Of a stretch of DNA of 64,000 nucleotides, positions 44,088-55,887 are shown one piece after another. Source of the DNA: Heterostelium album PN500 (taxonomy: Eukaryota; Evosea; Eumycetozoa; Acytosteliales; Acytosteliaceae); NCBI RefSeq assembly GCF_000004825.1, contig NW_008805064.1, forward strand, positions 806,001 through 870,000, given 5' to 3'. Under the pieces are notes generated by a model, which was not told the DNA's origin, searched no databases, and was given only the letters and a program-made list of their open reading frames with translations. Made by a program: the position numbers and the translations under genes. Each line of letters starts with the position of its first letter. The stretch's first letter is position 1.

Positions 44088-47000
44088 TTATTTAACCTCA
44101 ACGAGCGTTTCTTTGTTTGTAAAGTCAGTATTGTTGTTGGTGATGTTGATATTGCTTTCATTTGGTGTACTATTGCAACTGTTGGCACTTGGGAATTGAA
44201 GAAGTTTCCAGTGGTTTGGTAGTTGGTCTATTCCACCATCGTTGTCATATATCTTGCTGTCGGTTGAACCTCGCTTACCGGTAAGATAGTAACTGATCAT
44301 ATCACCCTTACCCTTGACCTTTATGACACCACGTTCCTCCAAGAAGAATCCACGCTTCAGCACCTTACTGACTTCTTTTGTGACTTGGATCTTTCCGGGT
44401 GGCGCTGAGGTCTGCATTCTCGAGGCAATATTGGCAGTGTCACCCCATACGTCAAACTTGGCACGCTGTATACCAATGCAACCGGCTACACAAGGACCAA
44501 AACTGATTCCAATTTGAACATTGAGATTCTCGTCGATATGCTTCACATAGGCCTTGGCAGTGAGTGCCATATTCGCCATGTTGGAGAGGAATATTTTTGG
44601 CGACTGTGAAGTGTTCAAACCAGACACAACCATATAGGTGGTACCAATGGTTTTAATTTTCTCTAGTTCATAACGCGCCAATTGACCATCGAATATAGAG
44701 AATATGTAGTTCATGTGTGACACCATAACGGATGCTTCCAATTGGACAGGCAACTTCTCGAAACCAATGATGTTGATAAACATAATGGCAACGTGACTAT
44801 ACTTTTGGGCAATCAACATACCGTTTCCTTTTCCTTTACCTTCCTTCATCAATCTCTCGGAAATCGAGGTGGGCAATATATTTCCAAGCAGTCTCGAGGA
44901 TCTTTCCCTTTCTTTTTGAAGAATCAATCCTTTATATTTAACCTTGGATTTAATAACCCATGCTCTTCTCATTCCTAGTTTCATACCGTATGATGAACAG
45001 ATTTGGATGATCAACACAATTATTATGCCCATATAATCGGTACCATAAAGATGTTGAGTTAAACTTGGTGATAAGAAATACGCACATATGAAAAAGAATG
45101 CTAAAAATAAAATAACAATTATTAATATATAAATTATGGATAATGATGTTAATTACTTACCAAAAATAAATATATTTAAAAATGCTACAGATATAAAATT
45201 TAAAGAATGGAATACATTTACATAGAATAAAGTTGCACAGACGCGAGTCAATGAAGAACGAGCCAGTGGATTATCATAACGAAGTAATTCTAGGATAGTT
45301 GTGATTCCAAATACCAATAACAATAAAAAGAACATCACTTGGTAAACATAGACACGTTTAAAGAATTTGATGAAAGACATGGCGAAATAAAGGATAAATA
45401 ACAGTCCCATGGCGAGATAGATACTTCTGGCACCAAACACTGGATTTGATCCCATCAGATAGTCGTCCAAGTAAAACACAACATGTAATACCACACCGAT
45501 TATAATGAAGAATTTCGTCTCGAATACAGTACTGTTGATTACATATTTATGGTACTCCATCTCGACGAATAAATTACGGAACTGGACGATCCAGTGGTTC
45601 AACTTGGTGTACTCTTTGAAATAACGATCGACCTCTGTGTTCTCGATGGCATCTTCCTTGGGAGGCGATATCATATCTTCTTTTCTGAAAAATCCATGTC
45701 TGATTGGCCTCAGAATGATATCACCGAGCTTTTCATTCTTTCGACTTGGTGGCTTCTTGATACTCATGTTTCTTGGTGTCGAAGCTGTGCTGGAAGGCAA
45801 CGACATCGACGACGACGAAGCAGAGCACGATGTTGTGTCAATGGAGATATGTGTTGACTTTTCACCGGTTGTGGAATCAAACGATACGACTTCCTTGGTG
45901 AATTCATCTTGGTTACCAAAGAAATTTGGTTGGGGAGGTGCCAAACTCATATTGATGGTTGCACCATTACTTGTAATATTGGCGCCATTATTTTGATTTT
46001 GATGTTTGGATGATTTTATAAAATAAGTTGTTACACCGAGACTACAATCCAGATTCTCATTGAGGACGTAGTCATCCAAGTTCAACTTGTCAAGACCTCT
46101 CTCAGTGATATGAATTTGACCGGCAGAACCATTCTGTTCCAGAGTATGAGCCATGGCAATAGCTTCACCCCAGACATCGAACTGGAATTTCTCACAACCG
46201 ATAACACCACCGATAACAGATCCGGTAGCAACACCAACTCTTATTTTTACCTAAATAATTTGTTTTGATTAATATTGTATTTTTATAATTATAATAGTAA
46301 ACATACCTGAACATTTAAACAATTATTTGATAAAATTGGTAATCTTAAAATATCGATAGCAATATCAACGATTGCTTTGTAATGAAAATTGTTTTCGATA
46401 GTAAGACCACCGGCACATACATAGGCATCACCATCGGTTTTGATTTTCTCACATTTGTGAGAGTCGACTACCTTATCGAATTCGGTGAAAACTTCATTCA
46501 GCAATCTAACCAATTGCTCCGGTGACACTCTTGAAGCTAAACTGGTAAACTCGACAATATCACAATATAAAATTGAACCTAAAAAAGATTAAAATTTTGT
46601 TAGTATTAATTATTTTAAGTATTTTAAAAACAATCTTACAATCTGGAAAATCTTTGGAAATTGGTGGTAATGGACTGTTGGTTGATGTTAAATAATTATT
46701 CAGAATATCTAGATTGGCGGTTGGAGTATAGTCCTTCATCATCTTTATAACGAAATCCGGTAGGATGTTGGAGAGTAACTGTTCAGATTTTTCTTTTTCA
46801 ATCTTTAAACTCTCTGCTTTCTTTTGTAATCTTTTACTATCAACAAAACTCTGAAAAAGATAATTATTAATTATTAGTTTTTGATTTTTTTCAAATAAAT
46901 AGTTTTAGGTGGTTTTATACATTACCTCTTTTCTGGATTTTTCTAAAACATAAAGATGACTTGATCCCATAATGAAAATCGATAAAATATATAGGGTGTA

Positions 47001-48360
47001 GGAGATCAAATTGATTCGATCCAGTGAGGACTGTATCAGTAGGAATATAATGAAACAAGAGGCATGCATTAAATTTAAAACAACCATCCAAACAAATAGT
47101 AGACAGCCCAGTGAATAAAGACAACTAAAGGTAACAGTATAGAGAAACAACATATAGGTGGTGGTGGTAGACTTGTACTCCAGTAGTATAGTGATGAAAA
47201 ATGTTGTAAATGAGAACAAAAAGAGTGGGTGATACGACTGTTTGTAGAAATTCTTATTCTTTAGGAAACTTAGGAATATTGAAAATGCAAAAACATTAAA
47301 ACACAACACTCTGACAGCAATCAACATAAACATTGCTGGTTTAGTAAAACCATATGATACACAAAGAATTCCTATTAAATTGGTAATCTAAATAAAATAA
47401 AATTAAAATAATAATAAAAATAATATATTAATATAAAAATTAATTTATAAATAATAAATAAAATATTATCTTTTTTATCTTACTCTTAATAAAAATATTT
47501 GAGAATTATAATGATGATCCAAGAATTCAGATTCTAATTTACTTGGTAATCGAAGACTATATCTATGAAATAAACTCTTATTTTGATCAACTAAACTATC
47601 ATCTAAAAAAAATAAGAAATAAAATTTAGTATATAAAAAAAATATAATTAATTTTTAAATATTTACCTGCTGATATTACTAATGGATGATTATTCCAAAC
47701 TTGTGGATTTTCTATATCAACATTGGTACTCAATGAATTGGCAACAGAGTCGGCTCTGCTTCTTGTTGTTGTGGTAATTGGATTATGAAATGAAAACATA
47801 TTTTTAAATGCCAAATGTGGCGTATTTGGTCGACTAATATTATTAGGGTTTTGTGAAGAAGGACTGCTATTGGATGATGATGTTGATGATGGTGATGATT
47901 GTGAAGTTGTTGTGGATGTATCTATACTACTATGGTTATTGTTATTATTGTTGTTGCATATTGTCAGAGTGTTGGTGGTGGTTGTGACGATGGTGGTAGG
48001 AGCAGAGGTTGGCGGTGAGCTTACACCGACGATCAATCCACTCGATCCACAATCGGATACCTCAGCCGAGCTGCTGAGAACATTGCTACTGCTACTATTA
48101 TGTACAATTGAACCAATTCCACTGGATATCGATGGTGCCGTTGGAAGATTTGCATGACTGTTACAACGATAGTGGCTGATGCCGCCGCTGCTGCTGTTGT
48201 TGCTATTATTTACTGCAGAGTGAACTGACGACGAGGAAATCGAAGACAGTGGTGCAGTGTTGAAACTGGATCCATAACAAGAGTTGTTCAGATTGATGAT
48301 AGAGGTAGCTCTTGTCATGGAAGACTGTGTTTTTAACATTGATGCCCTTAGTGAAGTCAT
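44088..48360 (-). CDS. acaA: Adenylyl cyclase, aggregation-type (ACA): two multi-TM blocks and two class III cyclase domains
   Basis: Makes cAMP, the chemoattractant relayed during dictyostelid aggregation; plasma membrane enzyme. Seven exons: 48360..47667, 47602..47484, 47387..46926, 46850..46640, 46578..46307, 46250..45161 and 45100..44088; all GT-AG and in phase; 1286 aa (D. discoideum ACA about 1400). A Ser/Thr/Asn-rich head precedes the first TM block (about 275-425). C1 (about 445-690) has both metal-binding Asp sites: YCDIVEFT and KIKTDGDAYV. A second TM block follows (about 800-950). C2 (about 985-1230) has Asn in place of the first metal Asp (FINIIGF) but keeps the adenine-type Lys (EKIKTIG) and Asp (FDVWGDT) and ANIASRM. 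That is the animal C1/C2 order, not the swapped order of GCA, which supports adenylyl cyclase. Confidence 0.93.
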
Positions 48361-51300
48361 GTTATTTTTGATTGATTAAAATTATTATTTTATAGATCAA
48401 AAAACTTCTCTAAAATAATCATAATTAAAACTTTATTTGGAAAAATAAAAAATAAGGAGTCTATTATTGTTTTTTTTTTCAAAAATATTATTATGGCAAA
48501 TAAATTAATGAAACTACTATCTATTTTTCCAAATTTAAATAAAGTGATATATATTATAACTACAATAAACTAAATTAATTAATTTTTATAAATATTATTT
48601 AATTTTTTTTTATTCTAATAAATTACTAATATTATTTTTTATTAATATTATTACTATTACTATTATTATTACTATTAAAATTATTATTATTATTATTATT
48701 ATTATTGTTATATTATTCTATTTTTGATTGAGTGCATGACAAAGATTTTTTTGTCAAAAACAACATTTGGTAAGAATAATAATAATAGTAATTTATATAA
48801 TTAAATATGATGGAATTATTGATTGTGTGATGGTCTAATACATTATCATGAATAAACACTAAACTAATCGAGACAAAACAAAAATTTTTATAAACAAATA
48901 AATCAATTATGTGTGTATTTGTGGTTAAAATATAATTATATATATATTGTTATTTTTCTCGTTGAATTTGGATGGATAGAGAGTTGGATTTCTCTTTAGT
49001 GTCTGTCAATTAGTCAGTCAGTGAGTGAGAATCTAGTTTTATTATTATTATTATTATTATTATTTTAGGTAAGTCGTTTTTCTCTTTGTTTTTGCTTCAC
49101 ACTCTTTTCACAATCTCTATACTATGCTATTATTGTTGTTGTTGTTGATATTGATGGCTAGTTGGATGGATATACCATACATTAGTTTTATGTCTATATG
49201 CGACTACTCCAAATCAACTCAATACAAAACAATACTATATTAGTATTACTACTACTACTACAACCAACCACTAGCTTCTACTATTAATATTACTATTACT
49301 ATTTCCATTCGATCATACACACAGCCACACAATCACTCACACTCACATTCACACACAGATAAACACACTTCAACAAGTAGTAATAAAAATAATAATAGAA
49401 TTGATGATTTAAATCAATTTTAATTAATTTAATTTTTTTAGATTATTAATTGTCGTTATGATGATTATTTATTATTCAAGTAGTAGTAGGTAGGTGATTG
49501 ATTGATTTGGAGTGTTTACTTTGTTTTTTTGGTATTATGTTTGATTGATTCCAGAACAACACCACCGAGTTTATATATTGAATACAACAAAGGGGGCAGA
49601 CAGAGGAAAACGTGAGAAAACTCAGGAGACGTGTGTTATTGTTATCATCAATTTAATTTATATTTTATATTTTAAAATATCATTATTGTTATCTTTCAAA
49701 AAAGATATTTAATGGAGTTGAATTACCACTACTACCATCTCTAGTACTATAACCACAACCAACAAGAAATAAAAATATACATATATATATCATCAAATAC
49801 AATTGTCGTTATTGGTAATTATTTAACTAAAGTACTTCTTTCTAGTAGTAGTATCATTATAATTTTTGATTTGGCAATATAATTATTGTTTATGGCATTT
49901 GGTATTGACTCTTTGTACTCTAATAAACAAAAGAAAGTAAGTGTTTCTTGGGTGGGGATGTTTTGCTGCATTGGTTACTCTAAACAAAATTGATTTCAAT
50001 ATTGTATCATATTAAAAAGAACTGTCAGCTGATATATTTTCACAAACACTCACACATAAAAATTCAAGGCACAAACAAACAATCACAAACACACATTCAC
50101 ATCAACACAATCAAATCACCAATTAAAATAATAAAAAGTAAAGTTAATTCTGGAAATGATAATATTAGATCACATCTCTCTACTACTATATATAATATAT
50201 CGGTAATGCAATTATGATTCAGCTTAATGTTTCTTTTTTATATTATATCCACATTCTGATTCACTTCACAAACACACTTATCATTCGAAAGAAGAGATGA
50301 ATTGAATTTATAAAATGATAAGATGTGTGGTCATTTCAAGTATTATAAGGAATTGCTTGCAAACAAACATAATTAAATAAATAAAGAACCACTTTAATTG
50401 GTTTTATTTGATTGTCAGATAGATAAAATCAATCGATCACTAATTAGTCGGAATATAAAATAAATATATATTAACAAACATACAAAACAACCAAACAACC
50501 TAACCAAACATTTGAAAACATTGATAATACACTAATAATTTTACTTATAATGGTTATTACTACTGATTTATTTATTTTTTACGAGAGTGATTGTGTGTAA
50601 ATGTTAGTGTGTGTGTTGTGTTGGTTGTTGGTGATGTAAAGTATATATTTCATACTACTTTTGTATAAATGAATAAAGATGATTATGACTATAGAAAAAC
50701 TAAACCTATGGTGTGAAAAATATGTGCTGAATAACAACAAACTACTGATTATCGTACAACTATCTACTCTGATCCGAAAAGCATTATATAAAAATATGTG
50801 TTTAATTATATATATATTCATATAAAGTACACACACAATAAATCTCATGTTCAATAAAATGAAAGAGATAATTGATTAAAATAATAAGTAATAGTATTTT
50901 AGAACAAAACACAAATTTTGAATTAATCTATTAATATATGGAGATTTATTGAATTGTTAAGAGTAGCAGTTATTATTGCTATTGTTAATGCTATTAAATA
51001 TCATTTATTATCCAAACTACTACCAACTAAAAACATTCAATCATGATTCTTTTATTTTTGTAAAATGATGAATTACTGATAAAGATCATCTATTTTGTCG
51101 ATTCTACCAGCAATCACAACAAAGAACAATCAAATAAAGAAAACAAATGCATCTAATAATAATACTAATTTTAATTAACATAAACCAACTAAAACTAAAC
51201 AAAAAATGAGTAGTATCTGTCCATCTAGTAATTTAATATTCCTTAAAACTATCGTTACTATAATTAATTTCATACTTGATCTATTTGTATTTGTTTTTGT

Positions 51301-51765
51301 TTTTAAAATAAATCTCTAAGAAGATAGTTGTAACTACCAGAGATTATTACTAACTAACTAACTGACTGACTAACTATCAAACAGACTTTACAACTAATTC
51401 AATTCAATTAAACTACATTCTAAAACTGATATGATGATGCTGCTGCTATGCTAAATAACTGACTGTCGACAAAAATTTAAAATCTTATTTCTTTCTTTCT
51501 TTCTTTCCTTTTCCTTTTTAACAAATATATATAATTTTAAAACAAAATTATTTGTAAATCGTATAAAACTGTTACTTTTGTTTGTGAATATTGTTGTTTG
51601 CCTGTTTCTCTGTTTGTTTGTTTGTTTGTTTGTTTATCGGTTTGTTACTTTATAAATGGACATTTACTTGCTGTTAACTAACAACTAGTTGCATATGTTA
51701 TCTTTTTTTTTGATTATTTAATGTTTTTGTTTCTTTTATGTTTTTTTATTGATCTTTTTGTTTTA
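48361..51765. other. Long upstream region of acaA-type gene (about 3.4 kb without a clear gene)
   Basis: Runs from the acaA start to the end of LSM2. It is AT-rich with simple repeats: ATT runs (48650-48720, 49040-49065), a CA-rich stretch (49318-49372), CTAA/CTGA repeats (51340-51380), CTTT (51488-51510) and GTTT (51606-51640). The only coding hint is a short + strand ATG exon candidate at 49892 (see below). In D. discoideum acaA is known to be driven by several promoters spread over kilobases, so the length itself may be functional. Confidence 0.6.
49892..49936 (+). other. Candidate short first exon on + strand
   Basis: ATG followed by AFGIDSLYSNKQKK and then a consensus donor GTAAGT. No convincing second exon was found downstream, so this may be chance or the start of a non-conserved small gene. 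Confidence 0.15.
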
Positions 51766-52364
51766 TTATTGTTGTTGAGCCTTCTTTTGTTCTCTTGCTT
51801 CTAATCTTGAATGATCTTGAAGTGTTTCTACATCGACCTCTGATGCCGGTAGATGTACATATCTTACAACTGATCCTCTAATAAAACAATTCTTTACTGA
51901 TAACTAAACAACAAAAAAAAAATTTAAAATGAATTAATAAATAAATTTGATTGATTGATTGATCAATTGATTGATATGTTAACTATTTATATTGTTGATT
52001 GATTTAAAGCAATGAGTTCAACTTTGAGCTATGTGTGTTGAATGTTCAATCATTTGTTTGTTGTTTGATTGTTTGTTTGATTTTAAAAAAAAACATACCA
52101 TATATGGGTATTTATCTTCTTCTTCTACTCTGACATCTTTTAATTTAATATTTAAGAACTGATCGACTGACTGCAAGAGACCTGTAATTGAAAGATCATT
52201 CTTTAACTCTACTGTAATCTCTTTTCCTACTAATGTTTTATAGAATGAATAAAACAACTGTACAGAATAAAACACACGACGAACGAAAGAATCAAAAATA
52301 TAAAGTTAGTCAACTGATCATGATCTTCTTTCTTTTATAATCTACTACTTTATATTCATACCAT
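51766..52364 (-). CDS. lsm2: U6 snRNA-associated Sm-like protein LSM2
   Basis: Subunit of the LSM1-7 ring (mRNA decay) and the LSM2-8 ring (U6 snRNA). Exons 52364..52362 (the ATG only), 52257..52099 and 51903..51766; GT-AG introns in phase; 99 aa (human 95). The Sm fold is clear: LFYSFYKTLVGKEITVELKN and SVDQFLNIKLKDV form motif 1, and LSVKNCFIRGSVVRYVHLP motif 2, all closely matching animal LSM2. The C terminus is Gln-rich. The single-codon first exon matches the pattern in DPM2. Confidence 0.95.
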
Positions 52365-52654
52365 TTCACTATATATAACTATAAAAATAATAAATAAATA
52401 TACAAAAAAATAACAAGATATCTTTTAATAGAATAAATTACTACTAATAATAATTTATTTTTTTTGAAAAATTCAATCAAATTAAAATTGAACATGATTG
52501 TGTGTTGTTTTGGTTCGTTCATAACTTTTACATTTAATATCATGGTCATAGACAGATCTGAGGTACTGCAACTATTGATGATATTATATTTTACATATAT
52601 AAATAAAGATATGAATTTTTATTGTTTTATTTATTTTTTTAATTATTTTTTATT

Positions 52655-54118
52655 TTATGATAATGGTGTTAAATCTTTCAAACCTCTTAATATGGCATCG
52701 AGTGATTCAATATCTGAACGTTTCAATTCTTTGATCTCTCTATTTAGGTGTTTCGATATGTTTAGGATCTTGTTGAGGTCGTGTTGATCTTTGACGAAAT
52801 TGATTGCGACACCGGAACGACCGAAACGACCAACTCTACCAATACGATGTAAATAGGTGACAGGGTCTGGTCTACCCTCGACATCCAGTGGAACATCATA
52901 GTTGATCACCAACGACACCTGTAGAACATCGATACCTCTCGCCAAGATATTGGTTGCAATCAACAGCTTGGTCTTACCCTCTCTAAACAATTTGATCTGT
53001 TCCATTCTCAGATCTGCAGAGTCATCACCGGTGATCGACGACACTGAGAATCCTTCAGCACGCATCTTTGTTGCTAACTGTGAAGCTGTCTTTTTTGTCT
53101 AAAAACAATACAACAATTATAATAGTTGGTTAAAATGTGTGTCAACAAAGTATGTTTGATTGTTTGATGGTTTGATTGTTCCTTTTAACTTACATGTACA
53201 AATACAATACTTTGTCCAATACTTATGTATGAATAGATATCAGAGAGTACCAATGGTTTGTTCTCGGGAGTATTGCAGTCGATATAGAACTGTTTGATCT
53301 TGTCGACGCTTAGCTCCTCTTTCTTGAGTCTAATGCTAATGTTTGGCTGTGGAACAAACTCTTTGATATATTGCTCGACGCCCAGCGAGAATGTTGCAGA
53401 GAACAACAAGACCTGTACGCTTTTCGGTAGGAACATTTTGATTTTCATCGATTGGTCATTCATTCCACGTTTATCTATCATTTGATCGGCTTCGTCCAAT
53501 ACCATCATCGCCACCTTTTGTGTCGGAAGTATTCGCTTACTCATAAGATCCAACAGCTTTCCAGGAGTACCTACAATTACTTGATTCTCTATTTTTTTAA
53601 CTAAAGTATATACATACATAATATTATTATTACTATTATTATTATTATTATTATTATACTAATCAATGTTGAATGTAATTACATTTTTGTTCGGCAATAA
53701 CTAATAGTGGTTTAATTGAAGAGAACTTTCCAAGTGTACAAACTACACCATGTATTTGAATTGCCAACTCTTGTGTCGGACATACACATATTGCTTGTGG
53801 AAGTGGTATTGAAGGATCGACTGTATTAAGCATACCCAATGAGAATGCTGCTGTTTTACCTGTACCAGACTGTGATTGTGCTATTAAGTTTTGTCTTTTT
53901 TTTTTTTTTTTTTTTTTTTTTATAACATTATTATTAATACTATTATTATTATTATTAAGTTATAAAATAGTTAATATTTACTTTAAATCAATGATATATG
54001 GTAATGCAGCTTCTTGAATCTTTGATGGTTTATTAAATCCTATACCATATACACCTTTGAGAATCTCTGGTTTCCTAAAAATATATATTTTGAATGAGTA
54101 CTACTACTAACTATAATG

Positions 54119-54155
<37 letters not shown>

Positions 54156-54513
54156 AAAGAATAGTTACAATTTTAAATCTTCGAATGTCTTTGCAGAGTA
54201 CAAAGGTGAATTAGGATCACTCTGCATAACAACCAATCTTGTATTGTAATCATCGAGTTGATCTGATTTAATCAATCCTGATATTGGTTCTAAAGAAAAT
54301 AAAAATAAAATAATGTTATTATTATTAATAGCTGGTTTATGTAATATTTACTTTAAACTATAAAACAATTGTTTTTACTTTACCTTCTCCTTCATCTTCA
54401 TTCTCTTGTTTTTTATTTGGTGATGTAACTGTTGTTGGCTGTATATCTTCTGAAGTGTTGCTGCTGCTGTTATTATTGTCATTGTTGTCGCTATTGTTAC
54501 TACTGCTGCTCAT
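52655..54513 (-). CDS. ddx19: DEAD-box ATP-dependent RNA helicase DDX19/Dbp5
   Basis: Acts at the cytoplasmic face of nuclear pores to remodel exported mRNPs and also in translation termination. Six exons: 54513..54384, 54289..54169, 54074..53982, 53894..53683, 53600..53194 and 53098..52655; introns GT-AG in phase; 468 aa (human 479). Motifs in order: Q motif region [13 protein letters not shown], motif [11 protein letters not shown], Ia PTQELAIQ, Ib [21 protein letters not shown], then KIKQFYIDC typical of Dbp5, [21 protein letters not shown] and [12 protein letters not shown]. All catalytic residues are present. The N terminus is Ser/Asn-rich. One intron (53981..53895) contains a T-tract of about 24 nt on the + strand. 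Confidence 0.94.
54118..54151. repeat. TA dinucleotide repeat
   Basis: About 17 TA units within the second-to-third exon intron of the DDX19 gene. Confidence 0.9.
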
Positions 54514-55887
54514 TCTATTATTAAAGTATTACGTTTATTATTATAATAAACAACAATCAACTCAACTTTTTTTTGTTCAATTACTTAATGAGATTTATAA
54601 ATTGCTTCAATTTTTTTAAAAAAAATAAAAATGTTAACATTTTGTTAGTGTATTTTTGAAAATAATTTCTCGGGTGGTAAAGTCGTTTTAACAGGTAGTC
54701 ATTGACAATGAGCATGCTTGTCATTGACAGAAATAATCCATTAACCAAAGTGTCAACACATTGTTTGAAATTTAAAAGATTTTTTATTAACTCAATTGAG
54801 TAAATAAAAAATATTAATTTTATTATTTTGATAATTCTTTTTTTTTTTTTTTTAGATTTGAAGATGTAAAATCTGATGAAATCGTACATTCTTTATCGAT
54901 GATCAAACAAAAAAAAAAAAAAAAAAAATTTAGCTAATTATCAAATTAAGGTTGAACAAATGATTTATTAAATTCAAAGATTTATGTTATTTTTGTTGGT
55001 GTTTTTTTTTTACAAAAAAAATGAATTAAATTCGATTTTTATAAAGATCTCTCTCAACAGAAAAACTATGATCTCCCCTTTTTTATTTGCAAAAATAATT
55101 AATGATGTGATAAAAATAAAATGACTTTCAACAAAAAACAGCAAACATGTCGTTTTTACATCATTTTTTGAATATTTTTGGGTGAGGATATTGGGGTGCA
55201 AAAAATTGGGGTGAAGCTTGAAGCTGTGTGTTGGTAGTGCGTTTGATTGATTTTAAATAGATTATTTATTTTGAAGAGGGCGCAATGCCAACCTATCAAC
55301 TAATGAAATCACAAGAATAATCCATACCACAAAATAACAACATTGTTCATTACCACCATACTCTCAAATCAAATCAAATCAAATCAATCAAACTAAACTA
55401 CAACATTTATAAATAAATTTCTTAGCAAACACAGTAATACATAACAGACAGATACATACACATATATTTTATAATAAAAAATTTAAAGTAGAATAGCTAT
55501 TCAATTAAAGTTATACATATACAACAAATAGTGTTCTTTGGTCGATTTTATTATTGATCACTCTCATTTTTGTTTAATCAGTGGTGGTTTTTTTCGTTCT
55601 TTTTAAGTTATTTTACCCCATTTTAAAACTAATGTTCATTGGCAATAAGTCTATTACTTTTTGTTAAAACACCCACCCCCTATCAACTTTCATTATATAT
55701 CTTTCCATTCAATTTGTGTTATTATCTTTGTGAGTTCTTATTTATTTATTTTTATTTATTTTATTATTAAATTTATTTATATTTTTAATTTTATTTAGTT
55801 TGTTTTATTTAGATTAGTTCTTTTTGTTCTTGGTCAAAAATTCTTAAAATAGAAAAATAAGAAAAATCAAAAATTATATTGTATCAA
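54514..55887. other. Divergent intergenic region (DDX19 / LRR receptor-like gene)
   Basis: About 1.4 kb, AT-rich, with a T-tract (54838-54855), an A-tract (54909-54928) and AATC/AAATC repeats (55370-55390). No convincing ORF; the open stretches on the minus strand here are low-complexity. Confidence 0.45.

Noticed and set aside
49990-50217. Possible second exon for the short exon at 49892
   Set aside because: No acceptor gives a sensible continuation; the frame is CA-repeat derived.
50579-50854. Minus-strand ORF of 91 codons upstream of acaA
   Set aside because: Low-complexity hydrophobic/aromatic translation of AT-rich DNA; no intron or conserved motif.
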